From: JAKEFM01 sp035695825
GTDB taxonomy: Bacteria; Planctomycetota; UBA1135; JAKEFM01
NCBI GenBank assembly: GCA_035695825.1
Contig: DASRRH010000022.1
Location: forward strand, 124,001-188,000
Direction of reading: 5' to 3'
Length of the DNA stretch: 64,000 nt
In this document: one piece after another, positions 38,401 through 45,803 of the stretch
How positions within the stretch are numbered: the stretch's first letter is position 1
How the letters are laid out: each line of letters opens with the position of its first letter
Notes under the pieces: model-generated
The model's database searches: none
The model's input: the letters and a program-made list of their open reading frames with translations, nothing else
Told to the model about the DNA's origin: nothing
Program-made: the position numbers and the translations under genes

Positions 38401-38787
38401 CGGGTGCCAGACGGGGGCGAATCCCTCCGGCTCGATCTCCTTTCCTTCTCCGTCGCGGAAGGCGAGCCGCACGAGGTCGCGCAGTTCCGGCGTCCGGTGG
38501 AGATAGGAGAACTCGCCGCGGAGCCCCGGCTGCGGGAGGAGGCGCTCCGTGAAAAGCCGTTTCCCCGTCGGGCCGAACGTCCCCGACCGGTCCCCTGGAT
38601 AAGCGAGAAGGCCGTCCAGGTCGGGGAACTCGAGGGGACCGACGAAGGTCGGGAGCGTCGCGGGAGGTTCCTGCGCCGGCTCGCTTCCGACCTGCACCAC
38701 GGGGGCAAGGAGGAAGAGCGCCGGGAGGAGGCGGATCAATCCGGAGGTCGGAAGCGGGCGCGCGAGGATAGCGGGGCGCGGCGCCAC
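35452..38787 (-). CDS. Secreted multidomain glycoside hydrolase (GH63/trehalase-like alpha-barrel)
   Basis: Exported protein of up to 1111 residues. N-terminal signal (LIRLLPALFLLAPVVQVGSE), beta-sandwich domains (about 60-620), then an (alpha/alpha)6 barrel (about 640-1060) with features of the MGH1/GH63 or GH37 type: PHIVAETRWLRDPRYAFGQV, DWSGGFYTDWIPQAAFGAYL, DGDGLVAPPNHWETGMEWSP (candidate catalytic acid region), CMWNGPTWPHANSLV and ENWGCPDYFHSTFDDLLIRHL (candidate base). Likely cleaves alpha-linked glycans outside the cell. GTG 38787 is the farthest start; a TATCCT hexamer lies inside the first 8 codons, so a shorter form from TTG 38739, right at the signal peptide, is possible. Divergent from a sugar ABC binding protein gene, which fits uptake of the sugars released. 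Confidence 0.8.
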   Translation of the reverse strand: MAPRPAILARPLPTSGLIRLLPALFLLAPVVQVGSEPAQEPPATLPTFVGPLEFPDLDGLLAYPGDRSGTFGPTGKRLFTERLLPQPGLRGEFSYLHRTPELRDLVRLAFRDGEGKEIEPEGFAPVWHPSHTEATFSVGGLEAKEAKWIAGDDVAALWVKLRNPTNEAKSIRVEVSSGFATEAGAARGRFTPLDLSAAANFHPFPGRDVFTANRKPPDWIWVEAERPRECVGSSGRDLKRSASGEEVLGSNFGGGADHRALFVVRTPALRKARIVFRYASLTPSPLPWEVRLDGRSLGRIVCEETGGWGDEPREFRTALREAGDLAAGDHAVELRSTRAGNNVNFDGFFLHAEGASIPAALDGGRFPSPRAFEEIRYEPGRVEVGGVPFVLLDPDRNGGRGAVGLLGGSPGDPCNSWPREAVIPLPPARGARVHLLGLVGWVPPDVEPDEAAAEAVLDLDDGSNALLPLRLGSNFAPWDAAVELPEARTGRGLFSVSIDAPPGRTPTSLRLVDSGTAIAPVLLAATLEEDAPREADCLVGRSVFFGVPVAGTLAGPGFRVREWNRPAAALEREIALPPGGSAEFRLALAFADDPEAAARVAAEGIAAADPLSAHRERYATWYEWNCPRFDCEDPALTRLWWYRWFIVRHCGADPRAGRLRDPVFFEGRHGSWYPTVITYSTPHIVAETRWLRDPRYAFGQVRAHVENRDGEGIFRCVRVDWSGGFYTDWIPQAAFGAYLVHPDRSFLMEVAPALGAYVEAIFKKCDGDGDGLVAPPNHWETGMEWSPVFFHFNGYDNSKPEERIERPDFVAYHFGSADAAARAFAALGDAPRAERMAKAADRIRAAALAKLWDPQDRFFYGAREKDDALARCREVVGFYPFTFGLPPRERKFAEALRFLTDPKEFWSPFPVASAARSVPVFSAKIQRWPGPGGVVTGCMWNGPTWPHANSLVLDALARVLREYPCEGIVSRQDFEALLDRFARLHFEKGDPQRPLLREYADGDTGENWGCPDYFHSTFDDLLIRHLGGLVPREDDAVEVDPLVANLAWFRFDGIPYRGHLLTIAWDRPDGDWKLADFSEGFSVAVDGWRVATKPALEKILVDGAVPIRPNR

Positions 38788-38893
38788 ACGGCAGCCGGGC
38801 GCCGTCCGGCGCGCCGAGTTCCGGGGAGTTGCCGGTCCGCGGTGACGGGAGGGGAATCGGATCCGCGCGCCTACCCTCCTGGTCCCGGGCCAC

Positions 38894-38923
38894 TTCGGGA
38901 CCGGACCCCGAGCTCGCTACGAT
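38894..38923 (+). promoter_or_regulatory. Putative promoter of the ABC binding-protein gene, nearly leaderless
   Basis: TTCGGG (38894-38899), 18-base spacer, TACGAT (38918-38923). The -10 ends only nine bases before the ATG at 38933, so the transcript would have a leader of a few bases at most, and no Shine-Dalgarno motif is present. Confidence 0.4.
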
Positions 38924-38932
38924 TCGCCCCGC

Positions 38933-39898
38933 ATGCGCCGCGCGCTCTCGCTCTTGGCCCTCGCCGTCGCCGTTCTCCCCTCCTGCCGGAAGGCCGAGTC
39001 GGGGAAGCCCCGCCTCGCGTTCGTCATCAACGCGACCTCCCCCTTCTGGGAGCCGGCGTTCAAGGGCCTCGAGCGGGCCTCCGCGGAGTTCGGGATCGAG
39101 GCCACGTGGGAGGCGCCGAACGGGCCGGTCGAGAAGCAGATCGACCTCGTCGAGTCCCTCCTCGCGCGCGGCGTCGAAGCGATCGTCGTCTCCCCGCTCG
39201 ACCCCGACTCCCTCGTCCCCGTCCTGCGCCGCGCGAAGGAGAAGGGCGTCGAGGTCCTGACGATGGACAGCGACTCTCCCGCCTCGGGTCGGACCGCCTA
39301 CATCGGCACGAACAATCGTCGCGCGGGGGAGAGGGCCGGTCGCGAGATGGTCCGCCTCCTCGGCGAGAAGGGGGGGAAGGTGGCGGGGTTCGTCGGCTAC
39401 CTCACGGCGGCGAACGCGCGCGAACGGATCGAGGGTTTCCGCGCCGGGATCGCGGGATGCCGCGTCGAACTGGTCGAGGTCTATCCGGACGAGACGGACG
39501 CCGGGAAGGCCCAGAACAACGTGGAAGCGGCACTTCGCGCGCGGCCCGACCTCGCCGGCCTCTTCACGATCTGGTCCTACGACGCCCCGGCCGCGGGGCG
39601 CGCGCTCAAGGGGGCCGGCCTCGTCGGGAAGATCCGGGTCGTCGGATTCGACGCCGAGCCGCAGACCCTCTCCCTCCTCGAGGAGGGGGTGATCGACGCA
39701 TGCGTCGGCCAGAAGCCCTACGAGTTCGGCTACCAGTCGGTGCGGCTCTTCCACGCGATCCGGACGAAGGGTCGGGCGGCGGCCCTCGCCGAGATCGCCC
39801 CGGACGGCGTGCTCGACACGGGGATCGAGGTGATCACGCGCGAGAGCCTCCCCGCCTATCGCGAGAAACTGCGGAGCCTCGGCATCCGCTCCTCGTGA
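38933..39898 (+). CDS. Ribose/galactose-type ABC transporter substrate-binding lipoprotein
   Basis: Periplasmic binding protein of the RbsB class (Peripla_BP_4), 321 residues. Lipoprotein signal MRRALSLLALAVAVLPSC with lipid-attachment Cys18. Mature domain: RLAFVINATSPFWEPAFKG, QIDLVESLLARGVEAIVVSP, VLTMDSDSPASGRTAYIGTNN, VAGFVGYLTAANARERIEGF, NNVEAALRARPDLAGLFTIW and VGFDAEPQTLSLLEEGVIDACVGQKPYEFG split into two lobes as usual. No Shine-Dalgarno; the start is set by the signal peptide and a -10 just upstream. Its stop overlaps the permease start (GTGA). Ligand is probably a pentose or hexose. Confidence 0.9.
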   Translation: MRRALSLLALAVAVLPSCRKAESGKPRLAFVINATSPFWEPAFKGLERASAEFGIEATWEAPNGPVEKQIDLVESLLARGVEAIVVSPLDPDSLVPVLRRAKEKGVEVLTMDSDSPASGRTAYIGTNNRRAGERAGREMVRLLGEKGGKVAGFVGYLTAANARERIEGFRAGIAGCRVELVEVYPDETDAGKAQNNVEAALRARPDLAGLFTIWSYDAPAAGRALKGAGLVGKIRVVGFDAEPQTLSLLEEGVIDACVGQKPYEFGYQSVRLFHAIRTKGRAAALAEIAPDGVLDTGIEVITRESLPAYREKLRSLGIRSS

Positions 39899-40875
39899 AG
39901 GTCCGGCGCGAGGCGGTCGTCCTCGCCGTCCTCGCCCTCCTCGTCGCGGGGACGGGGCTCCGGGCTCCGAACTTCCTCGCCTCCTCGAACCTCGTCCCGC
40001 TCTCGCGGCAGGCGGCGGTCCTCGCGATCCCCGCCATGGGGCAGGCCTTCGTCATCCTGACGGGAGGGATCGATCTGTCGATCGGTTCGGTCCTGGCCCT
40101 CGTCTCCGTCCTCACCGGGCTCGCGATGGCGGGCGGGAGGACGGGGGCCTCCGCGGTCCCCTCCGCGGTCTGCGGACTCTTCGCTCTGGGGGCTGCGCTC
40201 GCGATCGGCCTCGGTCACGGGGCGCTCGTGGGTCGCCTCCGCGTCCCCCCCTTCGTCGTGACGCTCGCGACCTTCTGCGCCGCGCGTTCCCTCGCCGAAG
40301 TCCTCTCCCACGCGACGCCGATCACGGTCGAGGGCCGGGGCGGGTTCCGGGCGCTCTGGGATGAGACCTTCCTCGGACTCCCGGTCCCCGTCTGGATCGC
40401 CGCGGCGGTCCTGATCGGGGCCGAGACGCTCCTGCGGCGGAGCGTGCTCGGTCGCCGGTTCTACGCCGTCGGAGGGAACGCCGAGGCGGCGCGGCTCGCC
40501 GGGGTCCCGGTCGGAGGGGTCCTGGCCGCGGCCTACGGGATCTGCGCGCTCCTCGTCGCCGTCACGGCCCTCCTCACGACCGCGCGGCTCGGTCAGGGGG
40601 ACCCGAAGACGGGACAGCTCCTCGAGCTCAACGCGATCGCCGCGGCGGTCGTCGGCGGGTGCGCGCTCGCGGGGGGGGCAGGGTCGGCCTTCGGGGCCGC
40701 GCTCGGCGCGGCCACGATCGCCGTCCTGCAGAACGCGCTGATCCTCCTCCGCGTGAACGCCCTCTGGCACCCCTTCGTCGTCGGCGTCGTCCTTCTCGCG
40801 ACGGTCGCGCTCGACCGCGCGGCGCGGAGGGGGCCGGTCGCAGCGGTCCGGGAGGGGGTTCGCGGACCGAATTGA
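39895..40875 (+). CDS. Ribose-type ABC transporter permease
   Basis: Inner-membrane permease of 326 residues, RbsC family (BPD_transp_2), with about nine hydrophobic segments. The conserved VILTGGIDLSIGSVLALVSV motif and the C-terminal ATPase-contact loop RFYAVGGNAEAARLAGVPV are intact. GTG 39895 overlaps the binding-protein stop by four bases. The operon lacks an RbsA-like ATPase: the next gene is a hydrolase and the upstream gene is divergent, so the ATPase must be encoded elsewhere or shared. Confidence 0.9.
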   Translation: MKVRREAVVLAVLALLVAGTGLRAPNFLASSNLVPLSRQAAVLAIPAMGQAFVILTGGIDLSIGSVLALVSVLTGLAMAGGRTGASAVPSAVCGLFALGAALAIGLGHGALVGRLRVPPFVVTLATFCAARSLAEVLSHATPITVEGRGGFRALWDETFLGLPVPVWIAAAVLIGAETLLRRSVLGRRFYAVGGNAEAARLAGVPVGGVLAAAYGICALLVAVTALLTTARLGQGDPKTGQLLELNAIAAAVVGGCALAGGAGSAFGAALGAATIAVLQNALILLRVNALWHPFVVGVVLLATVALDRAARRGPVAAVREGVRGPN

Positions 40876-41597
40876 AGGAAGCGAGGCGCGAATCCCCCCT
40901 CGACTTGCCGAACGTCCGACCCATCCGGAGGCTCCTTCCCTTCCTCCTCCTCGGCTGCGCCGTGAGCCCGAAGAAGAACCCGCCCCTGGTCGCGGAGACC
41001 GTCCTCCTCCTCCCGGGCATGGGGCGGACGCCGGCATCGCTTGCCGGCCTCGGCCGCCGACTCGAGGAAGAGGGCTTCCGGACCGTCGCCTGGCCCTACC
41101 GAAGCCTTCGGGGCAGCGTCGAGGAGCATGGCCGCAGGCTGCAGGAGAAGCTCGTCGCTCTGGACGGGGACCCCTCCGTCTCGAGGATCCACCTCGTCGG
41201 GCACAGCCTCGGGGCGATCGTCGCCCGGCACGCCCTGACCCTCGGCATCCCGCGGAAGATGGGACGGGTGGTGATGATCAGCCCTCCGAACGCGGGTTCG
41301 CGACTCGCTCGGCGCGCGGCGCCCCTCTTCTCCTGGATCGCCGCGCCGCTGGCGGAGCTCTCGGACGATCCCGGGAGTTTCGTCCGCCGCCTCGGCGTGC
41401 CGGAGGGGGTCGAGATCGGCGTGATCGCCGCGGCCTGGGACGAGAAGGTCCGCCGGGAGGAGACCCATCTGCCCGGAGAGGCGGACTTCGCGGTAGTCCC
41501 CGGCCTGCACGGCTTCAGCTTCGCTCCGCGCGAGCTCGCGGGGCGAGTCGTCGAGTTCCTCCGCCGGGGGCGATTCGGTCCGACGGGGGAGCGCTGA
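40872..41597 (+). CDS. Alpha/beta-hydrolase (lipase-like), probable lipoprotein
   Basis: 241 residues from TTG 40872, which overlaps the permease stop (TTGA). Membrane/lipoprotein signal RRLLPFLLLGCAVSP (Cys in an L-L-G-C lipobox), then an alpha/beta-hydrolase: TVLLLPGMGRTPASLAGLG, catalytic Ser in the nucleophile elbow HLVGHSLGAIVARHAL, and a C-terminal DFAVVPGLHGFSF segment with a plausible catalytic His. A shorter start at TTG 40905 would still keep the lipobox. Resembles lipase/PGAP1-type cell-envelope hydrolases. A GC-rich hairpin overlaps its stop codon. Confidence 0.75.
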   Translation: MKEARRESPLDLPNVRPIRRLLPFLLLGCAVSPKKNPPLVAETVLLLPGMGRTPASLAGLGRRLEEEGFRTVAWPYRSLRGSVEEHGRRLQEKLVALDGDPSVSRIHLVGHSLGAIVARHALTLGIPRKMGRVVMISPPNAGSRLARRAAPLFSWIAAPLAELSDDPGSFVRRLGVPEGVEIGVIAAAWDEKVRREETHLPGEADFAVVPGLHGFSFAPRELAGRVVEFLRRGRFGPTGER

Positions 41598-41618
41598 CCC
41601 CCCCCCCGGAGGGGGGTC
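41596..41618 (+). terminator. Hairpin at the end of the transporter/hydrolase operon
   Basis: Eight-base-pair perfect stem (41596-41603 with 41611-41618) that begins inside the stop codon of the hydrolase gene. No U-tract follows. Confidence 0.4.
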
Positions 41619-41705
41619 GGAGGATCCCGGCCGTGAACCGATCCGTCGTTCTCTCGTCCAAGGGCTCCGGAACATCCGCCGCCTCCGCGCGGCGAAGGAG
41701 TCGTC

Positions 41706-42923
41706 ATGCGAAGCCTTTGGACCCGAGTTCTCTTCGTCTACGCCGTCGCCGCGACCGCCGTGACCGTCGGTCTCGCGATGCGGGACCGCCCCGCCGACCG
41801 GGTCGCTCCGGCCCCCTCGCCGGACCGGGATCGAGTCGCGGACTCGAGCGGGGTCGCCGCCGAGCCGACGACCCTGAAGCCGGCCCCGCCGCCGCCGGAG
41901 CCGGCGAAGGCAGCCCCCGTCGTCCCCGAGGTGAAGAAGGCCCTCGACTGGCTCGTCGAGAGGCAGGGGAAGGACGGCGGCCTCGGCCAGAACGACGGGA
42001 GCGAGCCCGACGTCGCGAACACGGCGATGGCCGCCCTCGCCCTCTTCCGCTCGGGGAACACGCCGAAGAGCGGTCCCTACCGCGACGCCCTCGCCCGGGC
42101 CGTCGATTTCGTCCGGCGAAACGTCGAGTCGTCGGGGGACGGGGACGCCTACGTGACGACGCGACACGACACGCAGCCGCAGCGCAAGGTCGGGCCCTTC
42201 GTCGACACCTTTCTCGCTTGCCAGCTGCTGGGCGAGGTCGACGGGAACATGCCCGATCTGGCCGCGCAGTCGCAGGTCCGCGCCGCCCTCGACAGATGCG
42301 TCAAGAAGACGCAGTCGTGCCAGGCGGCGGATGGGAGCTTCAACCAGGGAGGCTGGGCGCCGGTGCTCGGATCGACCTTCGCCTGCAAGGCCCTCCAGAT
42401 CGCGGAGGTGAAGGGGGCCAAGGTCGACCGCGACGCCCTCGCCCGCGCCGAGGACTACATGCTCGGCCTCCAGAACCGGGAAGACGGACGGATCGACGCA
42501 AGCGCCGGCGCGGGGGTCGACCTCTACGCGCGGAGCGCGGTCGCCTACTCGCTCTCGGCGAAGCCGCGGGTGACCGAGTCGGGGGAGATGGCCTTCACGG
42601 CCCCCGCCGCGGCCGAGCACGCCCCCGCCGTCGCCACGGCGGCGAGGGAGCTCGGCAGGGGCGAGGTGCTTCGCGGGTTCGGCTCGATGGGGGGGGAGGA
42701 ATTCGTCTCCTACATGATGGCGAGCACCTCCCTCGCGGGTCCCGACGGGCAGGGCTCGACGCAGTGGAACGGCCAGATCCGAGGGGACCTCGCCAAGCTC
42801 CAGAACGCCGACGGCTCGTGGGCCGGGTCGCACTGCATCACCGGACGGGTCTTCTGCACGTCGGCGGCCGTCCTGACCCTGGTCGAGGCCTCGACCCCGA
42901 AGATCGCCTCCTCCGCTCGCTGA
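41706..42923 (+). CDS. Squalene-cyclase-fold (prenyltransferase-repeat) membrane-anchored protein
   Basis: 405 residues. N-terminal anchor/signal (WTRVLFVYAVAATAVTVGLAM), a Pro/Ala-rich linker (about 30-75), then an alpha/alpha-toroid with QW-like repeats: ALDWLVERQGKDGGLGQNDG, CVKKTQSCQAADGSFNQGGW, YMLGLQNREDGRIDASAG and LQNADGSWAGSHCITGRVFC. The catalytic D-x-D-D of terpene cyclases is not evident. Such toroids in secreted proteins are of unknown function and may bind or chaperone other envelope proteins. ATG 41706 has GGCGAAGGAG upstream. The following gene has the same fold and begins five bases after its stop, so they are an operon. Confidence 0.78.
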   Translation: MRSLWTRVLFVYAVAATAVTVGLAMRDRPADRVAPAPSPDRDRVADSSGVAAEPTTLKPAPPPPEPAKAAPVVPEVKKALDWLVERQGKDGGLGQNDGSEPDVANTAMAALALFRSGNTPKSGPYRDALARAVDFVRRNVESSGDGDAYVTTRHDTQPQRKVGPFVDTFLACQLLGEVDGNMPDLAAQSQVRAALDRCVKKTQSCQAADGSFNQGGWAPVLGSTFACKALQIAEVKGAKVDRDALARAEDYMLGLQNREDGRIDASAGAGVDLYARSAVAYSLSAKPRVTESGEMAFTAPAAAEHAPAVATAARELGRGEVLRGFGSMGGEEFVSYMMASTSLAGPDGQGSTQWNGQIRGDLAKLQNADGSWAGSHCITGRVFCTSAAVLTLVEASTPKIASSAR

Positions 42924-42927
42924 ACCG

Positions 42928-44061
42928 ATGCGCGCCGTCCCGGTCCGGGCGCTCTTCTTCGCTGGTCTCGCCGCCCTCGCGCCCGCCGCCGTCGGGGGGC
43001 GCGAGGGGGCCTCTCCGAGTCCGGCGCATCCCCCCCGGGATCGCGCGATCGAGCGGGCGGCGGAGTGGCTCTGGTCGAGGCAAGGGGCGGACGGAGGCTG
43101 GCACAGCGAGACCTACGGTCTGCTCCGGTCGGGCGAGTCGCTGACCCCTTTCGTCCTCCGCGCGCTCCTCGAAGTCCCCGAGGAGGTCGTCGCGCCTCCG
43201 GAGGAGCGGGTCCAGAGGGCGTGGGCTTTCATCCGGGAGCGCGTCGACGGAGAGGGGGCGCTCGGCCGGGGGGAACGGCTCTACGAGGACTACCCGAACT
43301 ACGCGACGGCCCTCGCGGTGCTCTGCTTCGCGGACGCGAAGCCTGCCGGGTGGAAGGAGGCGATCGCGCCGATGGTCGCGTGCTTGCTCCGCCAGCAGTT
43401 CGCCGAGGACCGGGGGTGGTCCCCCGACCATCCCGCGCACGGCGGATGGGGGATGGGGGGGCCGCTCCGGCGATCCCCGGAGCCGGGGCACGTCGATCTT
43501 TCGATGACTCGGTTCGTGCTCCAGGCCCTCGCGGCGGCGGGACTCCCGGCGGACCATCCGGCGTTCGCGCGGGCGCGCCTGTTCCTCGAGCGCTGCCAGC
43601 CGGGGGGGGACGGGTTCCTGTTCTCTCCGGTCGTCCTCGCCGCGAACAAGGCGGGGTGCGGAGGGGAGGGTTTCCGGCCGTACGGCTCGCCGACGGCGGA
43701 CGGGGTCCTCTCCCTCCTGGCGGTCGGAGCGAATGCGCACGAGCCGCGGCTCCGGGGCGCGGCGGGTTGGCTGAGGAGGAATCACCGGACGGACCGCGTC
43801 CCGGGGATCCCGGAGTCGTCCCCCGAGCGCTGGGGTGAGGCGATGCGCTTCTACTATCTCGCAGCGAGCGCAGAGGCCTTCGCGAGGATCGGTCCTTCGG
43901 ACGCGCCGGAAGCCTGGCAGGAGGGCACCCTTGCCGCGCTACGCGAGGGGCAGCGCCCGGACGGATCCTTCGCGAACGGAAGCGACCTGGGCAAGGAGGA
44001 CGACCCGCTCGTCGCGACGCCCTTCGCCCTCCTCTCGCTCCTCGCATCCCCGCGGGGGTGA
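42928..44061 (+). CDS. Secreted squalene-cyclase-fold (prenyltransferase-repeat) protein
   Basis: 377 residues. Signal peptide MRAVPVRALFFAGLAALAPAAVG; toroid repeats AAEWLWSRQGADGGWHSETYG, LLRQQFAEDRGWSPDHPAHG, ARLFLERCQPGGDGFLFSPV, LRRNHRTDRVPGIPESSPER and LREGQRPDGSFANGSDLGKE. No terpene-cyclase catalytic motif is seen. Starts four bases after the previous gene with the same fold, so the pair is probably co-transcribed and may form a complex. It ends at a bidirectional hairpin shared with the convergent Cys-rich gene. Confidence 0.78.
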   Translation: MRAVPVRALFFAGLAALAPAAVGGREGASPSPAHPPRDRAIERAAEWLWSRQGADGGWHSETYGLLRSGESLTPFVLRALLEVPEEVVAPPEERVQRAWAFIRERVDGEGALGRGERLYEDYPNYATALAVLCFADAKPAGWKEAIAPMVACLLRQQFAEDRGWSPDHPAHGGWGMGGPLRRSPEPGHVDLSMTRFVLQALAAAGLPADHPAFARARLFLERCQPGGDGFLFSPVVLAANKAGCGGEGFRPYGSPTADGVLSLLAVGANAHEPRLRGAAGWLRRNHRTDRVPGIPESSPERWGEAMRFYYLAASAEAFARIGPSDAPEAWQEGTLAALREGQRPDGSFANGSDLGKEDDPLVATPFALLSLLASPRG

Positions 44062-44069
44062 ACGGGGAG

Positions 44070-44091
44070 GGCCGGGGCGCCGTCCCCGGCC
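44070..44091. terminator. Bidirectional hairpin between convergent genes
   Basis: Perfect 8-base-pair stem, GGCCGGGG (44070-44077) with CCCCGGCC (44084-44091), in the 51 bases between the convergent toroid and Cys-rich genes; it can serve both transcripts. Confidence 0.5.
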
Positions 44092-44112
44092 GTCTCGCCT
44101 GATCCGCCCGCG

Positions 44113-44580
44113 CTAGGCGGGAGCGACGTGGGGCGCCGTTCCCGACTTCTCGCAGGACTTCGAGGCCGTCCCCTTGCAGTCCGCCTTCGCGTGCTTGAGG
44201 TCGGAGGCCTTCTCCGCCCACGCCTTGCACTCGCCGCAGCGCACGCCGACGCGGGCCCGGACGACCTCGTCCTTGGTCGTGTGCTCCTTGCAGCAAGCCG
44301 GCGTCGTCGCACCTTTGGTCCAGGCCATCGAGCATCCCGAGGCCGTGCACCTCACCTCGGTCTTGCTGCAGGCGTCGACGTTTCGGACCGCGTGGTCGGT
44401 CCCCTTGTGGGTCTTCTTCTCCGCGTCGACGGTCGACGCGTCGACGAAGGCGCCGCACTTGTCGCAGTAGGGCGCGGCCGCGACGGACTTCATGTCGCAC
44501 GGTTTCGCGTCGGGAAGGGAGATCGCGAGACCCCTCGCGGCGACGAGACCGAGGACGACTCCCAGAATGCGCAGCCTCAT
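44113..44580 (-). CDS. Secreted cysteine-rich protein, unknown function
   Basis: 155 residues, signal peptide MRLRILGVVLGLVAARGLA then a Lys-rich, Cys-rich mature chain of 12 Cys: PYCDKCGAF (C-x2-C), DACSKTEVRC, SGCSMAWTKG, PACCKEHTT, VRCGECKAW (C-x2-C), KADCKGTASKSCEKSG. The CxxC pairs suggest metal binding or a zinc-ribbon-like/disulfide fold. No named family recognised. Start at the ATG ending at 44580. It is divergent from the candidate selenoprotein gene and lies in a group of Cys-containing secreted proteins, which together may handle metals or thiol redox at the envelope; this is inference. Confidence 0.75.
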   Translation of the reverse strand: MRLRILGVVLGLVAARGLAISLPDAKPCDMKSVAAAPYCDKCGAFVDASTVDAEKKTHKGTDHAVRNVDACSKTEVRCTASGCSMAWTKGATTPACCKEHTTKDEVVRARVGVRCGECKAWAEKASDLKHAKADCKGTASKSCEKSGTAPHVAPA

Positions 44581-44939
44581 GATCCGTCTCCTTCGATGGA
44601 AGACCTGGGGAGCGGCCTTCCCACCTCATTCTTCCGCAGGAACCGGCGGCGCGTCGACGGACGCGCCACCCCGAAGGGGCCGGTGACTCCGGTCCCCCGG
44701 GCCGCCCAGGCGGATTCTCGTCCGGCCGGGGGCGGGACGCAAGTTGGGGGACCGGGAAACGGTCCGACCGGACGCCGGAGAACCGGGGCGCGGCTCGGTC
44801 CGAGGAGCGGCTTCGCGCCCCTGGAGGAAGCCCTCGGGGGAAGGACGGAACCCCCTCTTTCCGAAACCTCGCGTCCCGGTTACAACGGCACCCTGCTTTT
44901 CGGGGCCGGAGCCCCCTTCCCCCCCCAAGGAAGAGGCCG
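44581..44939. other. Divergent intergenic region
   Basis: 359 bases between the Cys-rich gene and the candidate selenoprotein gene. A ggtTACAACgg hexamer at 44881-44886 could be the -10 of the plus-strand gene. A minus-strand frame (44961-44626) covers most of it but is low-complexity Gly/Pro/Arg and has no ribosome binding site. No RNA gene recognised. Confidence 0.4.
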
Positions 44940-45749
44940 ATGAAAACGTCGCGAATCGCAATCGTCACTTCGCTCTTCTTCGTCGCCGTCCCCGTCGCGA
45001 GGGCCCTCGCGCTCGGCTGAGGGGGCGGCGGCTGCGGCGCCGGCGGGTCCGGCGCCATGCGCAGCACCGTCTCCTCGGGGCGGCTCGCCGACATGAGCTG
45101 GTCGGCGGCGAGCACGTCCTCGCTCCCGAGCTTCGCGGGATCGTCGACGGAACCCGGGACGGAGGGGGACTTCGGGGGCGCGGACGGGGAGGACTTCCTC
45201 GCCCGGGCCGGGCTGAAGAAGGGCCGTCCCGTCGTCGTCTATGTCGAGGCGAAGACGGAGGTCCGGGACTCGGGCGGGCACACCTACGCGCAGTCCCACT
45301 TCGCCGACGAGCGCGTCGCGATCTCGGCGAAGCTCTTCGGGCTCGTCAAAGTCCGCGAGGGGACGCCGATCGCGGACTCCCCCGAGCTCGCCGGCGACTC
45401 CGCCCCGCGGATCGTCGTCTTCGACGGTAAGGGGAAGAAGATCGGCTCGGTCGCGGGCCCCCCCTCCGCCTCGCGCCTCTACGGGTTCATGAAGGTAGCC
45501 GCCGCCTCCACCTTCGCTCGCTCCCTCGAGGAGTTCGTCCGGGAGTATCGCCGCCTCCTCGACGGGATCGACGCGGTCGAAGCGAAGAAGCAGGCGGTCG
45601 AACGCCATCGGGACCAGCTCGCCGCGAGCCCCACCCCCGCGCTGCGGCGGAGGGTCGAGGCGCTCGAGTCGGAGATCAAGGCGACGTCGCAGGCCCTCGT
45701 CGCGAAGGAGAAGGACCTCCTCCATATCTCCGAGAAGTCGACCTCGTAG
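44940..45749 (+). CDS. Candidate secreted selenoprotein with thioredoxin-like domain (Sec27 at in-frame UGA)
   Basis: ATG 44940 has the ribosome binding site AAGGAAGAGG and opens a clean signal peptide, MKTSRIAIVTSLFFVAVPVA; codon 27 is TGA (45018-45020), and the same frame continues uninterrupted to 45749, where the product has a thioredoxin-like domain (about 89-205: GRPVVVYVEAK, SAPRIVVFDGKGKK with the cis-Pro position; no C-x2-C) and a C-terminal coiled coil. The next in-frame ATG (45057) has no ribosome binding site and would lose the signal peptide. Around the UGA the protein reads ALALG-U-GGGGCGAGGSG. A perfect 8-base-pair hairpin follows the UGA at the distance expected for a bacterial SECIS. 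Read-through would give 269 residues with a Sec and Cys32 near the mature N-terminus (AxA site after residue 24). Alternatives: a sequencing error in a Cys codon (a lipobox-like site is then possible), or a nonsense pseudogene. Confidence 0.62.
45018..45056 (+). promoter_or_regulatory. UGA codon with bacterial SECIS-like hairpin
   Basis: TGA 45018-45020 is followed after 15 bases by an 8-base-pair perfect stem, GGCGCCGG (45036-45043) with CCGGCGCC (45049-45056), closing a five-base loop CGGGT. The apical loop starts 24 bases past the UGA and has a G at its second position, within the published bacterial SECIS model (loop 16-37 bases from UGA, G among the first two loop bases). In this G/C-rich genome such stems arise by chance, so the evidence is the coincidence with an in-frame UGA in an otherwise intact secreted protein. 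Confidence 0.55.
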
Positions 45750-45803
45750 AAAGGGGCCCGCGTTCCTCTTCCGGAAACGTTCGGCAGACACAGGAGACAC
45801 ACG

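Noticed and set aside
44128..44943. Large open frames antisense to the Cys-rich gene and over its upstream region
   Set aside because: Shadow frames caused by the absence of A/T-rich stops; the minus-strand Cys-rich gene has the signal peptide and conserved Cys pattern.
45057..45749. Thioredoxin-like gene starting at ATG 45057 instead of the UGA-containing frame
   Set aside because: No ribosome binding site before 45057 and loss of the signal peptide encoded in the same frame from 44940; kept only as an alternative.
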